DNA of 64,000 nucleotides from Colias croceus (Eukaryota; Arthropoda; Insecta; Lepidoptera; Pieridae): contig NC_059538.1 of assembly GCF_905220415.1 (NCBI RefSeq), positions 10,106,001 through 10,170,000 on the forward strand, read 5' to 3'. A program made the position numbers and the translations under genes. Positions 23,001 to 33,822 of the stretch are shown piece by piece (the first letter of the stretch is position 1; the number at the start of each line of letters is the position of its first letter). The notes under the pieces were generated by a model. That model did not search any database, had not been told where the DNA came from, and was given only the letters and a program-made list of their open reading frames with translations.

Positions 23001-26000
23001 TATTCATTATTCAGCCATAGAGTAGTGTGTACTAGTAAGTTATGAGTAATTGTTATTGTTATTTCTATTTACTACACCGTACGAAATATGATCTAAATTC
23101 GAACTACCTATAATTATTAAAAGAAATACTAAAAAGTTATATCAAAGTTAAAGTACACCTACAAATAAACGTAAGGAATATCACCAAAATAATTGAAAAA
23201 ATTCAAAATTTCATATTTTCAGATATTCGATTTCCAAGCGAGTTTTGTGTGGAATTTCACGGACGTTATAACAATGTGTGCGAGCATGTACCTCTCATCT
23301 CACTTCAGAGATCTCAATGGCTATATTGAGAAGGAAACAAAGCGGGTAACATTTTATGGGATAAAACTTTTTATAAAAATGTCACTGAGTTTCTTGTTGG
23401 TTAAATGTAAAGAATTATATGTATCATACTTATTTATACAAATCACGTCAATTCGTCCGCGTCGCTCCGTAGTCGCTCAATTACCTGGGTACTTGAGAAT
23501 TCGTTTAGTATACATAGTCTTAAGATGAGATATTTAAAAAGATAGACAACTAATTACATCAAATACATACATATAAGTTATTCCTACAACTCATAATAGA
23601 TAACAGTAAATTTATAAACATGAAATTATTTGCTTATTGACATGAGATGTAGTATCTAATGAGCGTATGCCGTATGTTACTATAATACGTATTTGCTTAT
23701 CATTATTCGAATCAGGAGCATGTTCTTTTATAATCATGAGGAAAAAGGCTTGAGAAAATTTTCTTGGTATTCGCTGGATATAATTTACTACAGTTACTCT
23801 GAAATTTGATCAAGACTAGATACTTCTTATTCTCTTTGGACTCTTTGTTTCTTTGAACGTGATATTTATATTATTTTTGATATAATTATTGTTTTAATAA
23901 ATAAACCATAAAAAAAATTTCAAAAGACCAAAAAATCGAAGGCGATCTAGACACGCGGCAGCGTGTCAAGCCGAGTTCAAGCGAAGAGAACTGGCGAGCA
24001 GCAGCCGTGTGTATATTTACACGAACCATTTCGAGCCACTTTTCACCCCCTTATAACTCGAAAACTATTTAAGTTAAATAAACCAAATTTGGTACATATC
24101 AAGAGGACCTCAAGATAAACAAGAACCTTAAATTTCATAAATACAGATTAAACAGTTGCGTAGATATTAATATCCAAAAATCGCAATTTTTAAGACTGAC
24201 TGACTTATAGACATATACAAAACCTAACCCACTTCCAGATGACCTAGAAAGTTCAAATTTTGTAATCAACTAGGTAATATTGAGTATACAAAGGAAAAAA
24301 TCAGAAAATACTGAATTTATCTGTATTTAATTTTTTTTTCAATGACATTAATTTTGTTTGTATGGAAAAATGGAAAAGTTTATAAAAATAGAAAATATTA
24401 TATTCACCTCACTAGTCTTAAAAAATAGATCAAAACTAGTCAGTGGCCGAAAAAAATTTTGAAATCCATCAATAAATGACTGAGATATAGATTATTGAAG
24501 TTTACATATTTTAGCGCGAAACATCTGTAGATTCGATGCGCCTCTGACATCACACTCACTCGCGCTAGTATCGCTAGGGCGGATTACTTCGATTGCATGA
24601 TTTCTTTATTCAAAACTGTTATTAAACGTAAAATAAAAGAAAATTGTAATAAAAATATTGCTCATACAGGTAACAATAATATATAATTTTACATATTCAC
24701 ATTTATTTATTCTTTATTTATGAGTGTTTAGTTTAGTTTTAATTTCAGTGTAATGGAAGAAGGCTTCGTCGAAGGTCGGAATGATTTTATTTGCGTAATA
24801 TTAATATAAGTGAAGCATCTTTAGGCGCGTTTAGAGTAAAATTTCAAAATCGCGTCATGGCAATACCGTAACGTCATGGAGTAAGGCGACGATTCTTCTA
24901 CAACGATCTTTGCATCTTTGTAATAGTATGTGTACAAATTCACGCTGGATGTTTAGAAAATCATGTAATCTTTTAAACAAAAAACGAGTTTAAAAAATTG
25001 CAGATAATGACGGGGCAATGTGCGCTGACATTCATAACATACAAGAAAATATAGAAAATAATACAAAGAAACCGCAAGAAAAAATATATAAAAACAAAAT
25101 CGTGTATAAAAAGTATTATATTCATAAAGTAAATCAAATTTGCAGAGTAATTTTCTGTACAAAAAGTAATGATATGCCACCAAAAACATAAATGTAAAAA
25201 TTGGAGCCGAGTTCAATCGTTGACTTAATTTGCCAAAAAAGAAATGAGATCTAATTAATGTGTGCCAAGTTCTGCAGACAGTCCAGAATTTTATTTACAA
25301 AGATGTATTAAGTTCTTAGGTTGACTGAAAACTCAATTGTTTTATTTTCCCTTAGAGAACAATGTTTATTCCAAAATATAACTTTTTTAATTTGAATAAT
25401 ATAATTATTTTCACAAAGCAAACAACTAATGACCTATTGAACCCCATAATTTGATGAGGCTAGTTTTACATACTGTTTATATTTTGTGAGGTTCTAAAAA
25501 CTAGCCTCATCAAATTATGGGGTTCAATCGGTCATTAGTTGTTTGCTTTGTGAAAATAATTATATTATTCAAATTAAAAAAGTTATATTTTGGAATAAAC
25601 ATTGTTCTCTAAGGGAAAATAAAACAATTGAGTTTTCAGTCAACCTAAGAACTTAATACATCTTTGTAAATAAAATTCTGGACTGTCTGCAGAACTTGGC
25701 ACACATTAATTAGATCTCATTTCTTTTTTGGCAAATTAAGTCAACGATTGAACTCGGCTCCAATTTTTACATTTATGTTTTTGGTGGCATTGAATTCTAC
25801 ATCGATCTTTGCTTTGCTTGTTATTTAATCTTATTTTACTATTGACGTGACAACGTCTTATAATTCGATAGAGCCGCCTGCACGCACGAAAAAACATGAC
25901 TCATGCGGCGTTACCTCGCTCTGAGGCGTTCCATGTAAGGCTTGAAGTGCGAGCGAGAGCGCGGAACGAACGACAAAGAAGCACAATCGGACGTTGTCAC

Positions 26001-29000
26001 GTTCAACTATAGTCAGTAAACCGACTTTACAGACAACCAATTTTTTTTTCAGGGATCCTCAAATTGGGCACAGATACGTATACATTACTCGTATTTAGTG
26101 AAGTTGGTGAATGTGGTTGACTCAAAGCTGTGTTACCTGATTCTTCTGTCTTATTTCTCCAACGTTTACTACATTTGTAACCAGATGTTTTTTGCTACTA
26201 AGTATGTTCTTTGAGGATTTATTTATCTTTATCATTAACTAGCTTGTAGCTTCATAAATTTTTTTTAACTAGCTTACCGCCCGCGGCTCGCCCGCTTTCT
26301 CTAAAACCTAATAAATTATATACTAAAACCTTCCTCTTGAATCACTCTATCAAAAAAAAACGCATCAAAATCCAATGCGTGTGTAGTTTTGAAGATTTAA
26401 GCATACAAAGGGGCATAGGGACAGAGAAAGCGACTTTCTTTAACCTGTACCAAGTGATATTTCGAATAAAGAGATTGAAAAGGTGGACATGTTATTTTAT
26501 ATTAACATTATTAACGTATCTTCGTTTATGAATAGTACTGTCTGATTTATGTAAAACATGTAGTTTTGATAAATAAATAGAGATAGGGTATTTCAAATAT
26601 TATTTTTGTGGTATTTTGCTTTCAGTCGTTTCGTCACATTGGCTGATAGTGCTTGCAAGCAAGAAGCAATAATACGGTGAGTATTTCGTATTATCAAGAG
26701 TAAGTATTAGAATGATATTACAATTTAGGTATAGAATATTTCATCCATGAAGAAATTTTACATTTTTAAGTTTAAATAATTTTACACTGTGTAAATATAT
26801 TCCTAAATTATAAATTAAACGAATATTATCAATTGGGACACAGTATTTTTGAAAATCATATTTTTATATTCCGCTTAACTTCGTGGTGTCAATTCTAACA
26901 AATATATTTTATCTTCGAGTTCTATCTCTATCTATATAATAATTAGATTAACTTTGACACAGTAGTACAGCCTCAGAGGTGTGACACACAGACGAAGAGA
27001 ATTTTTAATTTTTAACAAACTTTTTTTATATACCTATTTCATTGTTAAACCTTTTCCAGGACGATCAATAGCAAAGCATACAAGATATACTATTTGTACT
27101 CATTCATCTTCCTATTGCATCGATTCTTCATGATGTCAAGTTTTGCTGTGAACGTTAATATAGAAGCTCTTAAACCTTTAAAAGCATTGCGTGATGTGCC
27201 TTCAGAGGAATACAATGTGGAGGTTAGTTCATACAATGTGAATAGCTTGGCTTCTCTTGGCCTAGTGAGTGTGGATCAAGGTTTATCTTGTGTCACATAG
27301 GTTAAAACTATGGACATACCTTACATTTAAAATTCATCTTACAGGTGATTTTATAATTAATAAACTTAATACTTAGGATCAGCCGCTTGCTGGAAAATCC
27401 CTGATTACTCATTTTAAATTTTTGGACGTAAGGTACCCTAGATAAATCCATTGTATTATCACTGACAGATAAACAGAAATCCTTATTCTAACTCTGGGCA
27501 GAAACAGAAACAAAATTCCTTATACGCAATCAAAGCAAAGCTGTCATCTCTTTTATAATGGGCAGAGTTGATTATTTCTGTGTACCTTTGATTGGTATCA
27601 ATTTTGCTCTGTGACTGATAGTTCAAAGGCAATCAAAGGAATCGCTTAAAAGGTAGCGGAAAGTAAAACACGTAGTTACCCAGCAGTGTCCCAGGGCCCT
27701 TCAGCTTTCGGGGCCCTCGAGCCTAGGGCCCCTACAAGTCCAAGCAGAAAATCTTGATCGAACTGAACTTTCGTCAATTTCTACCTATCCATAGTTAATA
27801 TGATGTTGCGATTTAGCTAGTCATGGGGTTTAGTTTTATAACATTCAAATGAGATTCTTTTAAAAAATAGAAAAAAAATATTCCGTGGCATTTGAACCCA
27901 CGTCTTTCACCCTGCCGGAAAGAGTTAGACATAGTGTTTTTTTTCACTAACTCGTGGTTATTTTTTATTCACCACTGGGCCCTTGTTGCCAGGCTACGTC
28001 ACTGTATAATCCGAAACAGACGATCAACGAGTAATAGTGTGTCAGTGACAGAGCAGCAGATTGGAGTCACAGAGCGTTATGTGGTTACAATTTCAGGGAA
28101 AGAATTAAGGACAATCTAGTAGGCCATGGTGGGCATGGCCGCCTAGATTTTGGTGCATCGTCGAATACAACAAAATTGTTATTAATTATGTTAATAATAT
28201 TTTATTCAATTATTTTATTATATTAATAATATTGTTTAACAATTAAAAATTCTCTGATGGTGACTGATTTTAATAATAGAAAAACTTATTTTAGGATTTG
28301 TATGCATCCCTTGGATTTCTCATGAATTTAAAAATAACAATTTCAAAGTACGAATATAATAGGTATATTAATTGTTAATTATTACAATCTTACAAATCTG
28401 TTTTTAGTAAATCTTATTATTTTAATAGCCTATAAAAACAATTTTATATTTATACAAAAACCAACATACAAACTTCATAGCATAATTCCTCAGGTCCATT
28501 TTTTTCTGACCCATTATTAATTTGTTCAGACGTCAGATAAATTCTTTTAAATTATAATCCCAAACAGGTGCAAAGATTCATCCACCAACTTCGACATTCG
28601 ATTACGGCATTGAGCGGCGTCTTTTTCTACATCACAAAGGGAATGATATTTAATGTAAGTAAGTCTTAAGAACTTCACTTGAGTTTGAACTTTGAAGGAA
28701 ACATTTTTGCTGGATTTTTAAAGTTCTAAAACATATAAAACGGTTGAATGTTGATTATGTTAGAAGTAGGAAAAGTTTTCCTGTTGAATTTGGTTTAAAG
28801 TTAACTTGAGCTCGCGAGTTGGTGCATCAAAGATTTATGATATACTAGCTTTTACCCGCGGCTTCGCTCGCGTTAAGAAGTATTAATATTAATTAGGTAT
28901 ATTTTTTGCGGCTTTGGTACATTTTTTTAGCGTATGTAAAAACTTAGGGCCTACAAAACTACAAAACTTTAATCACATATTTTATCCCCTTAGAGGTGGA

Positions 29001-30534
29001 ATTTTACAAAATCCTTACTTACTCTAAGCCCGATCGGTATAAAATTGACATAGTTTCATACAAACTTTCATCCCTTATTTAATCCCCTTGGGGGTAGAAT
29101 TGATCCAAATCCTTTCTTAGGGGATACCTACCTGCATGCCAAATTTCAGCCCGATACGTCCAGTAGTTTGGGCTGTGCGTTGATAGATCACTATATCAGT
29201 CACCTTTGAGTTTTATATAATATATAGATTACTGACTGAAACCGCAGGGCAAAGCTAGGGTATGAATTTTCGAAAATCTTTTCTTACCGGACGCCTACGT
29301 GTCATAAGATCTATCTACATGCCCAATTTCATGCAAATACATCAAAGGAATAAAAAGTTTCCTACAAATTTCTATTGCCTATTTTACACCTTTAGGGGAT
29401 GAATTAAAAAAAAAAATCTTAACAGAACGTCTACGTCATATGATCTATATACATGCCCAATTTCATGCAAATACATCCAAGGAATAAAAAGTTTCATACA
29501 AACTTCTATCCCCTATTTTACCCCTTTAGGGGACGAATTTTCTAAAATCCTTTCTTAGGGGACGCCTACGTTATGACATCTATCTGTATGCCGCAGGGGA
29601 CGAATCCCTATACTATATTATAGAATCCGTTAAGTTCTATATTGTGAATCGTAAAGTGAAATATATATACTGTGTGTGTGTAAAAGTTGTGTTGTGAAAA
29701 TAAATAATTTTTACTAATTTTGTGTTTTTTATTTAAAACACAAATACACCACAAACTAACATTCAGCCCGATACGTCCAGTGGTTTGGGCTGTGCGTTGA
29801 TAGATCACTATATCAGTCACCTGTGAGTTTTATAGGTATATATTTAGATTTTCTAACAGAGAAAAGAGTAAGTACAAGTTAATAATTGAACTATATTTTA
29901 GTGAGTTATGATAGGAATGACGAATTATGTCAGATAAAGCGGCAAGGATAATTATATGTACACAGACAGACTTATAATAGCAGTATAGTTATTTCTCTTT
30001 TATATGTATAAAATACATTTATTAAGTGAATGTTTTAAGATTCAACGCTGTACAAAAATGGTTACTGCGACAATATTATTGAAATAACTTATATCAGTCT
30101 TCGGTATTTATCCGGGACGTAAGGGTCGCCAAAAAGGATTTAATTAATAATAAAATATCAGCATAGGTACATCTTTGGTATTTGGGTTTTTATAAACCTC
30201 ATGAGCAAAATCTCCCTTATTACAGCCGGTATTGAGTGAGCGTAGAGCAGAGGGATCCTGGGTTCGATTCCTTCTGAGGTCTTACAGTTGTTGATCTTGT
30301 TATACACGTAAAAACATTGATTAGCGAAACAGGTTTTAAATATGTCCCTTACCCCACAAGGGGACATAGACTTCTCTAAAATCTTCTATGTATAATTTAA
30401 AAATAATATTATTCCTTTTACAGGTAATCGGCACGATAATTACCTACGAGCTGGTTTTGCTGCAGTTCAGCCGTCAAAAAACGGTAGCATGGACGGATAG
30501 GCATAATCATACTTCCTATTTTTATGCATTCTAG
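20051..30534 (+). CDS. Gr-3: sugar-clade gustatory receptor, 425 aa
   Basis: Complete or nearly complete gustatory receptor. Exons: 20051-20181, 20601-20716, 21494-21679, 22467-22627, 23223-23345, 26053-26201, 26626-26676, 27060-27222, 28568-28654, 30424-30534. The total is 1,278 nt, giving 425 codons plus stop with every phase matching. The first exon encodes the TM1 region (LRHTMRLSRWAGVFCVSG). Then come TM2, TM3-TM4, the VEHAL exon, the 41-codon WNFTDV exon, TM6, a 51-nt microexon, a 163-nt exon, ALSGVFFYITK and the TM7 motif TYELVLLQF at about residues 396-404. The C-terminal tail is long (21 residues). The ATG at 20051 is the first plausible start, but the frame stays open a little upstream; Gr-4 and Gr-6 have an extra short 5' exon, so one may be missed here. 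The donor at 20182 is GTATTG, which is weak. The 2.7-kb intron before TM6 is packed with repeats. Candidate poly(A) signal at 30562-30567. Confidence 0.88.
22666..22871 (-). mobile_element. LEP1-like Helitron
   Basis: The plus strand opens CTAGCTTTCCGCCAGCGGC and holds CGTTCCCGAGGGAATTCCGG; it ends ATATTAAGA. Starts 38 bp after the Gr-3 exon that ends at 22627. Confidence 0.75.
23930..24600. repeat. Possible decayed transposon remnant
   Basis: A compositionally distinct block in the large Gr-3 intron, with GACACGCGGCAGCGTGTC (a perfect 18-nt palindrome at about 23950) and CACTCGCGCTAGTATCGCTAG near its end. No ORF or target duplication could be supported. Confidence 0.3.
25174..25790. repeat. 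Near-perfect 294-bp inverted repeat in a Gr-3 intron
   Basis: Left arm 25174-25467 and right arm 25497-25790 are reverse complements over 294 bp. I found one mismatch by eye (GACCTATTG against GACCGATTG). The 29-bp loop is 25468-25496. Outer ends are ATGCCACC and GGTGGCAT; inner ends are GGCTAGTTTT and AAAACTAGCC. No target duplication or long ORF is shared. In the Gr-3 pre-mRNA it would fold into a long double-stranded stem. Confidence 0.92.
25843..26005. mobile_element. 163-bp MITE with ACGTGACAACGTC ends
   Basis: Terminal inverted repeats TGACGTGACAACGTC and TGAACGTGACAACGTC (right end read inward), flanked by ACTAT at 25838-25842 and 26006-26010. The interior is GC-rich (GAGCGAGAGCGCGGAACG). 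Superfamily not recognised. It ends 47 bp before the Gr-3 exon starting at 26053, so it may have brought part of the acceptor region. Confidence 0.75.
26269..26436 (-). mobile_element. Helitron-like element, fourth family
   Basis: The plus strand begins CTAGCTTACCGCCCGCGGC and holds ACCTTCCTCTTGAATCAC, the complement of the 15258-15455 family. In Gr-3 intron 6. Confidence 0.65.
28845..29850 (-). mobile_element. Composite of larger Helitron-like copies
   Basis: The first unit (28845-29228) has CTAGCTTTTACCCGCGGC at one end and TATATAGA at the other. After it come partial direct repeats of the same family: TGCCCAATTTCATGCAAATA occurs twice (29310-29345 and 29453-29475 areas) and TTGATAGATCACTATATCAG occurs in both units. 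Non-coding. In the last Gr-3 intron. Confidence 0.6.
30222..30377 (+). mobile_element. 5'-truncated tRNA-derived SINE
   Basis: Keeps the B box GGTTCGATTCC (30261-30271) and the shared 3' part CCCTTACCCCACAAGGGGAC, but lacks the A box seen in the 19193-19341 copy. It ends about 46 bp before the last Gr-3 exon. Confidence 0.75.
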
Positions 30535-30739
30535 TATGTGTGTGTTATATTTGTGTGATTAAATAAATGTATTAAAACTTCTTCTTTATTTATTTTTTCT
30601 GGTATATCCTGATAGAGAATTTGAAGAGAACCTATAATTATATCGTTGATAAAAGGGATAAATACTAATATGTGCATAATTTGAGCACACACATTTCTTT
30701 TTTGTTTAATTGTATAAATATCGCCTAATTTATTATTAA

Positions 30740-31072
30740 CTAGCTTCCGCCCGCGACTCCGTCCGCGCGGATATCGGTCTTCGCGTGGATGGTTTATTTC
30801 TCCATTTTGAGTAGGTACCTCTGACAATAAAATCTTATAAATATCTATTGGACCCAATTCCCAAATACGGCTAGGCCTATAATAATACGCAACGTGTGTT
30901 CGCGGTTCTACGGAACAACGTCTATGGATAAAACTGAAAAATTAAGATTAATTTTTTTCTACGTATTTTTCCAGGATAAAAAGTATCCTATTTTACGCCC
31001 AGGATAATAAGGTATAATTATACCAAGTTTCATAGAAATCGAACCGCTAGTTTTCACGTGATGCCTTCACAT

Positions 31073-31133
<61 letters not shown>

Positions 31134-31254
31134 AAATTTTTTAAACATATATTTGGGCTTGGTATCGATCCAGTAACACCCCCTGCTATTTATTTTTTCA
31201 ATATTTTCAATGTACAGAATTGACCCTTCTACAGATTTATTATATGTATATAGA
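30740..31254 (-). mobile_element. Helitron-like element carrying an ACAG array
   Basis: The plus strand begins CTAGCTTCCGCCCGCGACTC and ends TATATAGA, about 515 bp. It contains a 58-nt ACAG tandem array (31073-31130). GATGCCTTCACATACAGACA precedes the array, so the array probably grew from the element's own sequence. Confidence 0.65.
31073..31130. repeat. ACAG tetranucleotide microsatellite
   Basis: Uninterrupted ACAG units, about 14.5 copies, inside the Helitron at 30740-31254. Confidence 0.95.
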
Positions 31255-31765
31255 TTTCTGTGAATGTAGTGTTCATCTATAATAGTTATGCATAATAATG
31301 TGTAAATCCTATTGTTACTGTTTAACGTGAATGATACATATTATGTAACAACTGGTGATGAACCTTTTTAATAAATAAATAAATAATAAACCCATGTCCA
31401 ATTTTGAGTTTGGAATAGATGTTAAAAAAAGAGGAAGTTTGCATTTACGCTGTATGTTTATTTATAAACCTAGTTATAAAAATATCTTTTTCGTGTCACT
31501 TCAATTGTTCAATTCATAGAATTGAACATATTAGATTATAACAAATGCTGGAAAGAAAGACCCCGGAAATATGAACATTTTATAGAACTAATATATATTT
31601 GTACATAGGCCAAAGAATGTGTAAACTGAATTCGTTGATTTGTTTTTATTTTGCTTTATACTTGAAGAACATTACAACAAATATGCACTTTAAAACAAAT
31701 GGCGTTTGGAAAAAAAATCCAAAAACATTCGCAACTTTCATACATAAAAGTGGACAAAGAAATCT

Positions 31766-32094
31766 TCTTATATATAAAAATGAATCCCAAAATGTGTTGG
31801 TAAGCGCATAACTTGAGAACGGCTGAACTGATTTCGATAATTCTTTTTTTATTATTTTCCTTGAAGTACGAGGATGGATCTTATGTAAATATGTACCACG
31901 GGCGAAGCCGGGGCGGACCGCTAGTCTATAATATAAAAATGAATCCCAAAATGTGTTGGTAAGCGCATAACTTGAGAACGGCTTAACCGATTTCGTTAAT
32001 TCTTTTTTTATAATATTCCTTGAAGTTCGAGGATGGTTCTTATGTAGAGAAAACGTGAATATGTACCACGGGCGAAGCCGGGGCGGACCGCTAG
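31766..32094 (+). mobile_element. Two head-to-tail Helitrons, second family
   Basis: Copy 1 (31766-31924) and copy 2 (31925-32094) each end GGCGGACCGCTAG. Copy 2 starts TC immediately after copy 1's CTAG. They share AAAATGTGTTGGTAAGCGCA and differ by a short deletion and a few substitutions. Direct CTAG/TC junctions are typical of tandem Helitron insertion. Confidence 0.85.
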
Positions 32095-33243
32095 TTGTTA
32101 ATAAAAAATAAACTTACTTAGTTTCACAATACACAGAAAGGGACATAAAATGTTGGTGACAATGTAGCTAGTTCTAGCATCTCTGGAAATCGCTTGTTTA
32201 ATGTTTTAACTTGAGAAACTGCAGTAAATGGAGGAAATGACTATTTAATCTATGAACGAATTTGTCTTCATGACATCTATCTTGGATTTCATTGAGTTAG
32301 GGCAGTAATTATACTTTTACATTGAGAGCAAGACCAACAGTTCTATGTGTAAGCTAGCTAAATAAACAGACTTTTTAATTTATTTGTGTACTTTTTCTTG
32401 TTTTAAAAATGGTATACTCTTGTAGACCACGCGACCTTTTAGTTACGCGACTACTGTAGGGTTAAAATATTTTTACTTACTTATAAAAATATTGTATTTA
32501 AAATATGGATGTTATTCATATAAATAAAAACTTAAATGAACATGTGTACATTAAAATATAAAATAACACATCAACATTTACAAAGTTAACTTTCCCGAAT
32601 AAATTATTTATTTGAACATGTTAAAGCAATTTAGTCGAAGTTTAACCAATAATTTGTAAACAATTCCAAAATGATTTTATGTCTTCTACTAACATTAACG
32701 TAGCTTTTGATAAAAGTTCCACTGAAATATTCATAAATGTGATTAATATTTTCTGAGTACATTACTGATTATCGAGGCGACATAAAATTAATGTAACTTT
32801 ACGAGGCGGACATTATTTATACCTTTATCATAATAAAATAATCAAAGTGAATTCAAATAAATTAATAGACAATTTGTTAAAAAAATATTATATTATAGTC
32901 AAATAGTTACATGTACCGATTTCCATTACCTGCCACTCGTAAATGGTGGCGTCTGTTCATAAAAATTTATTAATTGTATTAGTTTTGTTTATAGTGTTTA
33001 AAGTTTCTTGAAAGTGTCTAAAGTGTTTTTATAATTGTAACTCTACTTTTTTACTCCAGATTGATGCTGATTTGTTACGATAAACAATATAAAACCAAAC
33101 AATAGCAATTTAGATTAACGTAAAGAATTAAAAAATTGTAACGATGTCGAACAAGCTTTTTTATGTCGACGTTAAAGACAAAACACAACGTAATCAAAAC
33201 TTTCTGAATATTTATTTAATGGGTTATGTAATATAAGATTTAA

Positions 33244-33609
33244 GAGGCCTACACCACCGAAACTAGCGCCACCGAACATTTTATTTTTTTACTCCTTAAC
33301 CAGATCAAATTTAAAAAATCTAGCTCGGTACTTTGTTAGTATATTACTTGTAGTATTTTTGGTATTACTTTTCACTATTCTAACTGTTCATTATTCTAGA
33401 GAACTTTTGATTACCGCCAAAAGTGGCCACTTTTGGCGGTAATCAAAAGTTCTCCTAATTTACCGAATGCAAAATAATGAAAAGTAATACCAAAAATACT
33501 ACAAGTAATATACTAGCAAAGTACCGAGCTAGATTTTTTAAATTTGATCTGGTTTAGGAGTAAAAAAATAAAATGTTGGGGGGGCGCTAGTTTCGGTGGT
33601 GTAGTCGCC
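33244..33609. mobile_element. TTAA-flanked foldback MITE
   Basis: A 366-bp almost wholly palindromic element flanked by TTAA (33240-33243 and 33610-33613). The ends contain CTACACCACCGAAACTAGCG. The centre is a near-perfect palindrome (TTTTGATTACCGCCAAAAG and its complement). The arms differ by small indels. TTAA targets suggest a piggyBac-type origin, but the ends are not classical, so the superfamily stays open. Confidence 0.8.
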
Positions 33610-33822
33610 TTAATATGACATCTATACATCAGCCATTTTATTTTCTAGAAAAACCTTCCCATTCCCACCTCTATAAAGAGTTAGAGAAGATAAATTTGAA
33701 ACAGATTGAGATCGCTTCGAAAAATGGGTAATTGTGAACAGTATTTCTTTTTTATAATTAAATATACCTACTACCTATTGAAAATCATTTTTTTAAGGAA
33801 TCCTTCAACACGAGGTGCCAGA

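Larger units (their letters stand above)
30535..33822. other. Gr-3/Gr-4 intergenic spacer
   Basis: A 3.3-kb AT-rich spacer holding a Helitron with an ACAG array (30740-31254), tandem Helitrons (31766-32094) and a TTAA-flanked foldback MITE (33244-33609). The rest shows nothing recognisable. Confidence 0.65.

Noticed and set aside
24953..25216. 87-codon minus-strand ORF rich in Phe and Tyr
   Set aside because: It overlaps one arm of the inverted repeat and has no Gr motif or other known domain.
27870..27935. tRNA-like B box on the minus strand (GGGTTCAAATGCC)
   Set aside because: No matching A box at a proper distance, so neither a tRNA nor a convincing SINE could be supported.
28845..29850. 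Satellite DNA
   Set aside because: The repeats are irregular and carry Helitron ends (CTAG, TATATAGA), so they are partial element copies rather than a tandem satellite.
30531..30857. 108-codon minus-strand ORF
   Set aside because: It lies over the Gr-3 3' end and a Helitron; no family resemblance.
31073..31130. CRISPR-like or satellite array
   Set aside because: It is a simple ACAG microsatellite; no spacers, and the genome is eukaryotic.
33724..33727. Four-nt first exon (ATGG) for Gr-4
   Set aside because: Phase fits, but the 37-nt exon at 33823-33859 has a stronger donor and an intron length similar to the restored Gr-6 intron. Kept only as an alternative.
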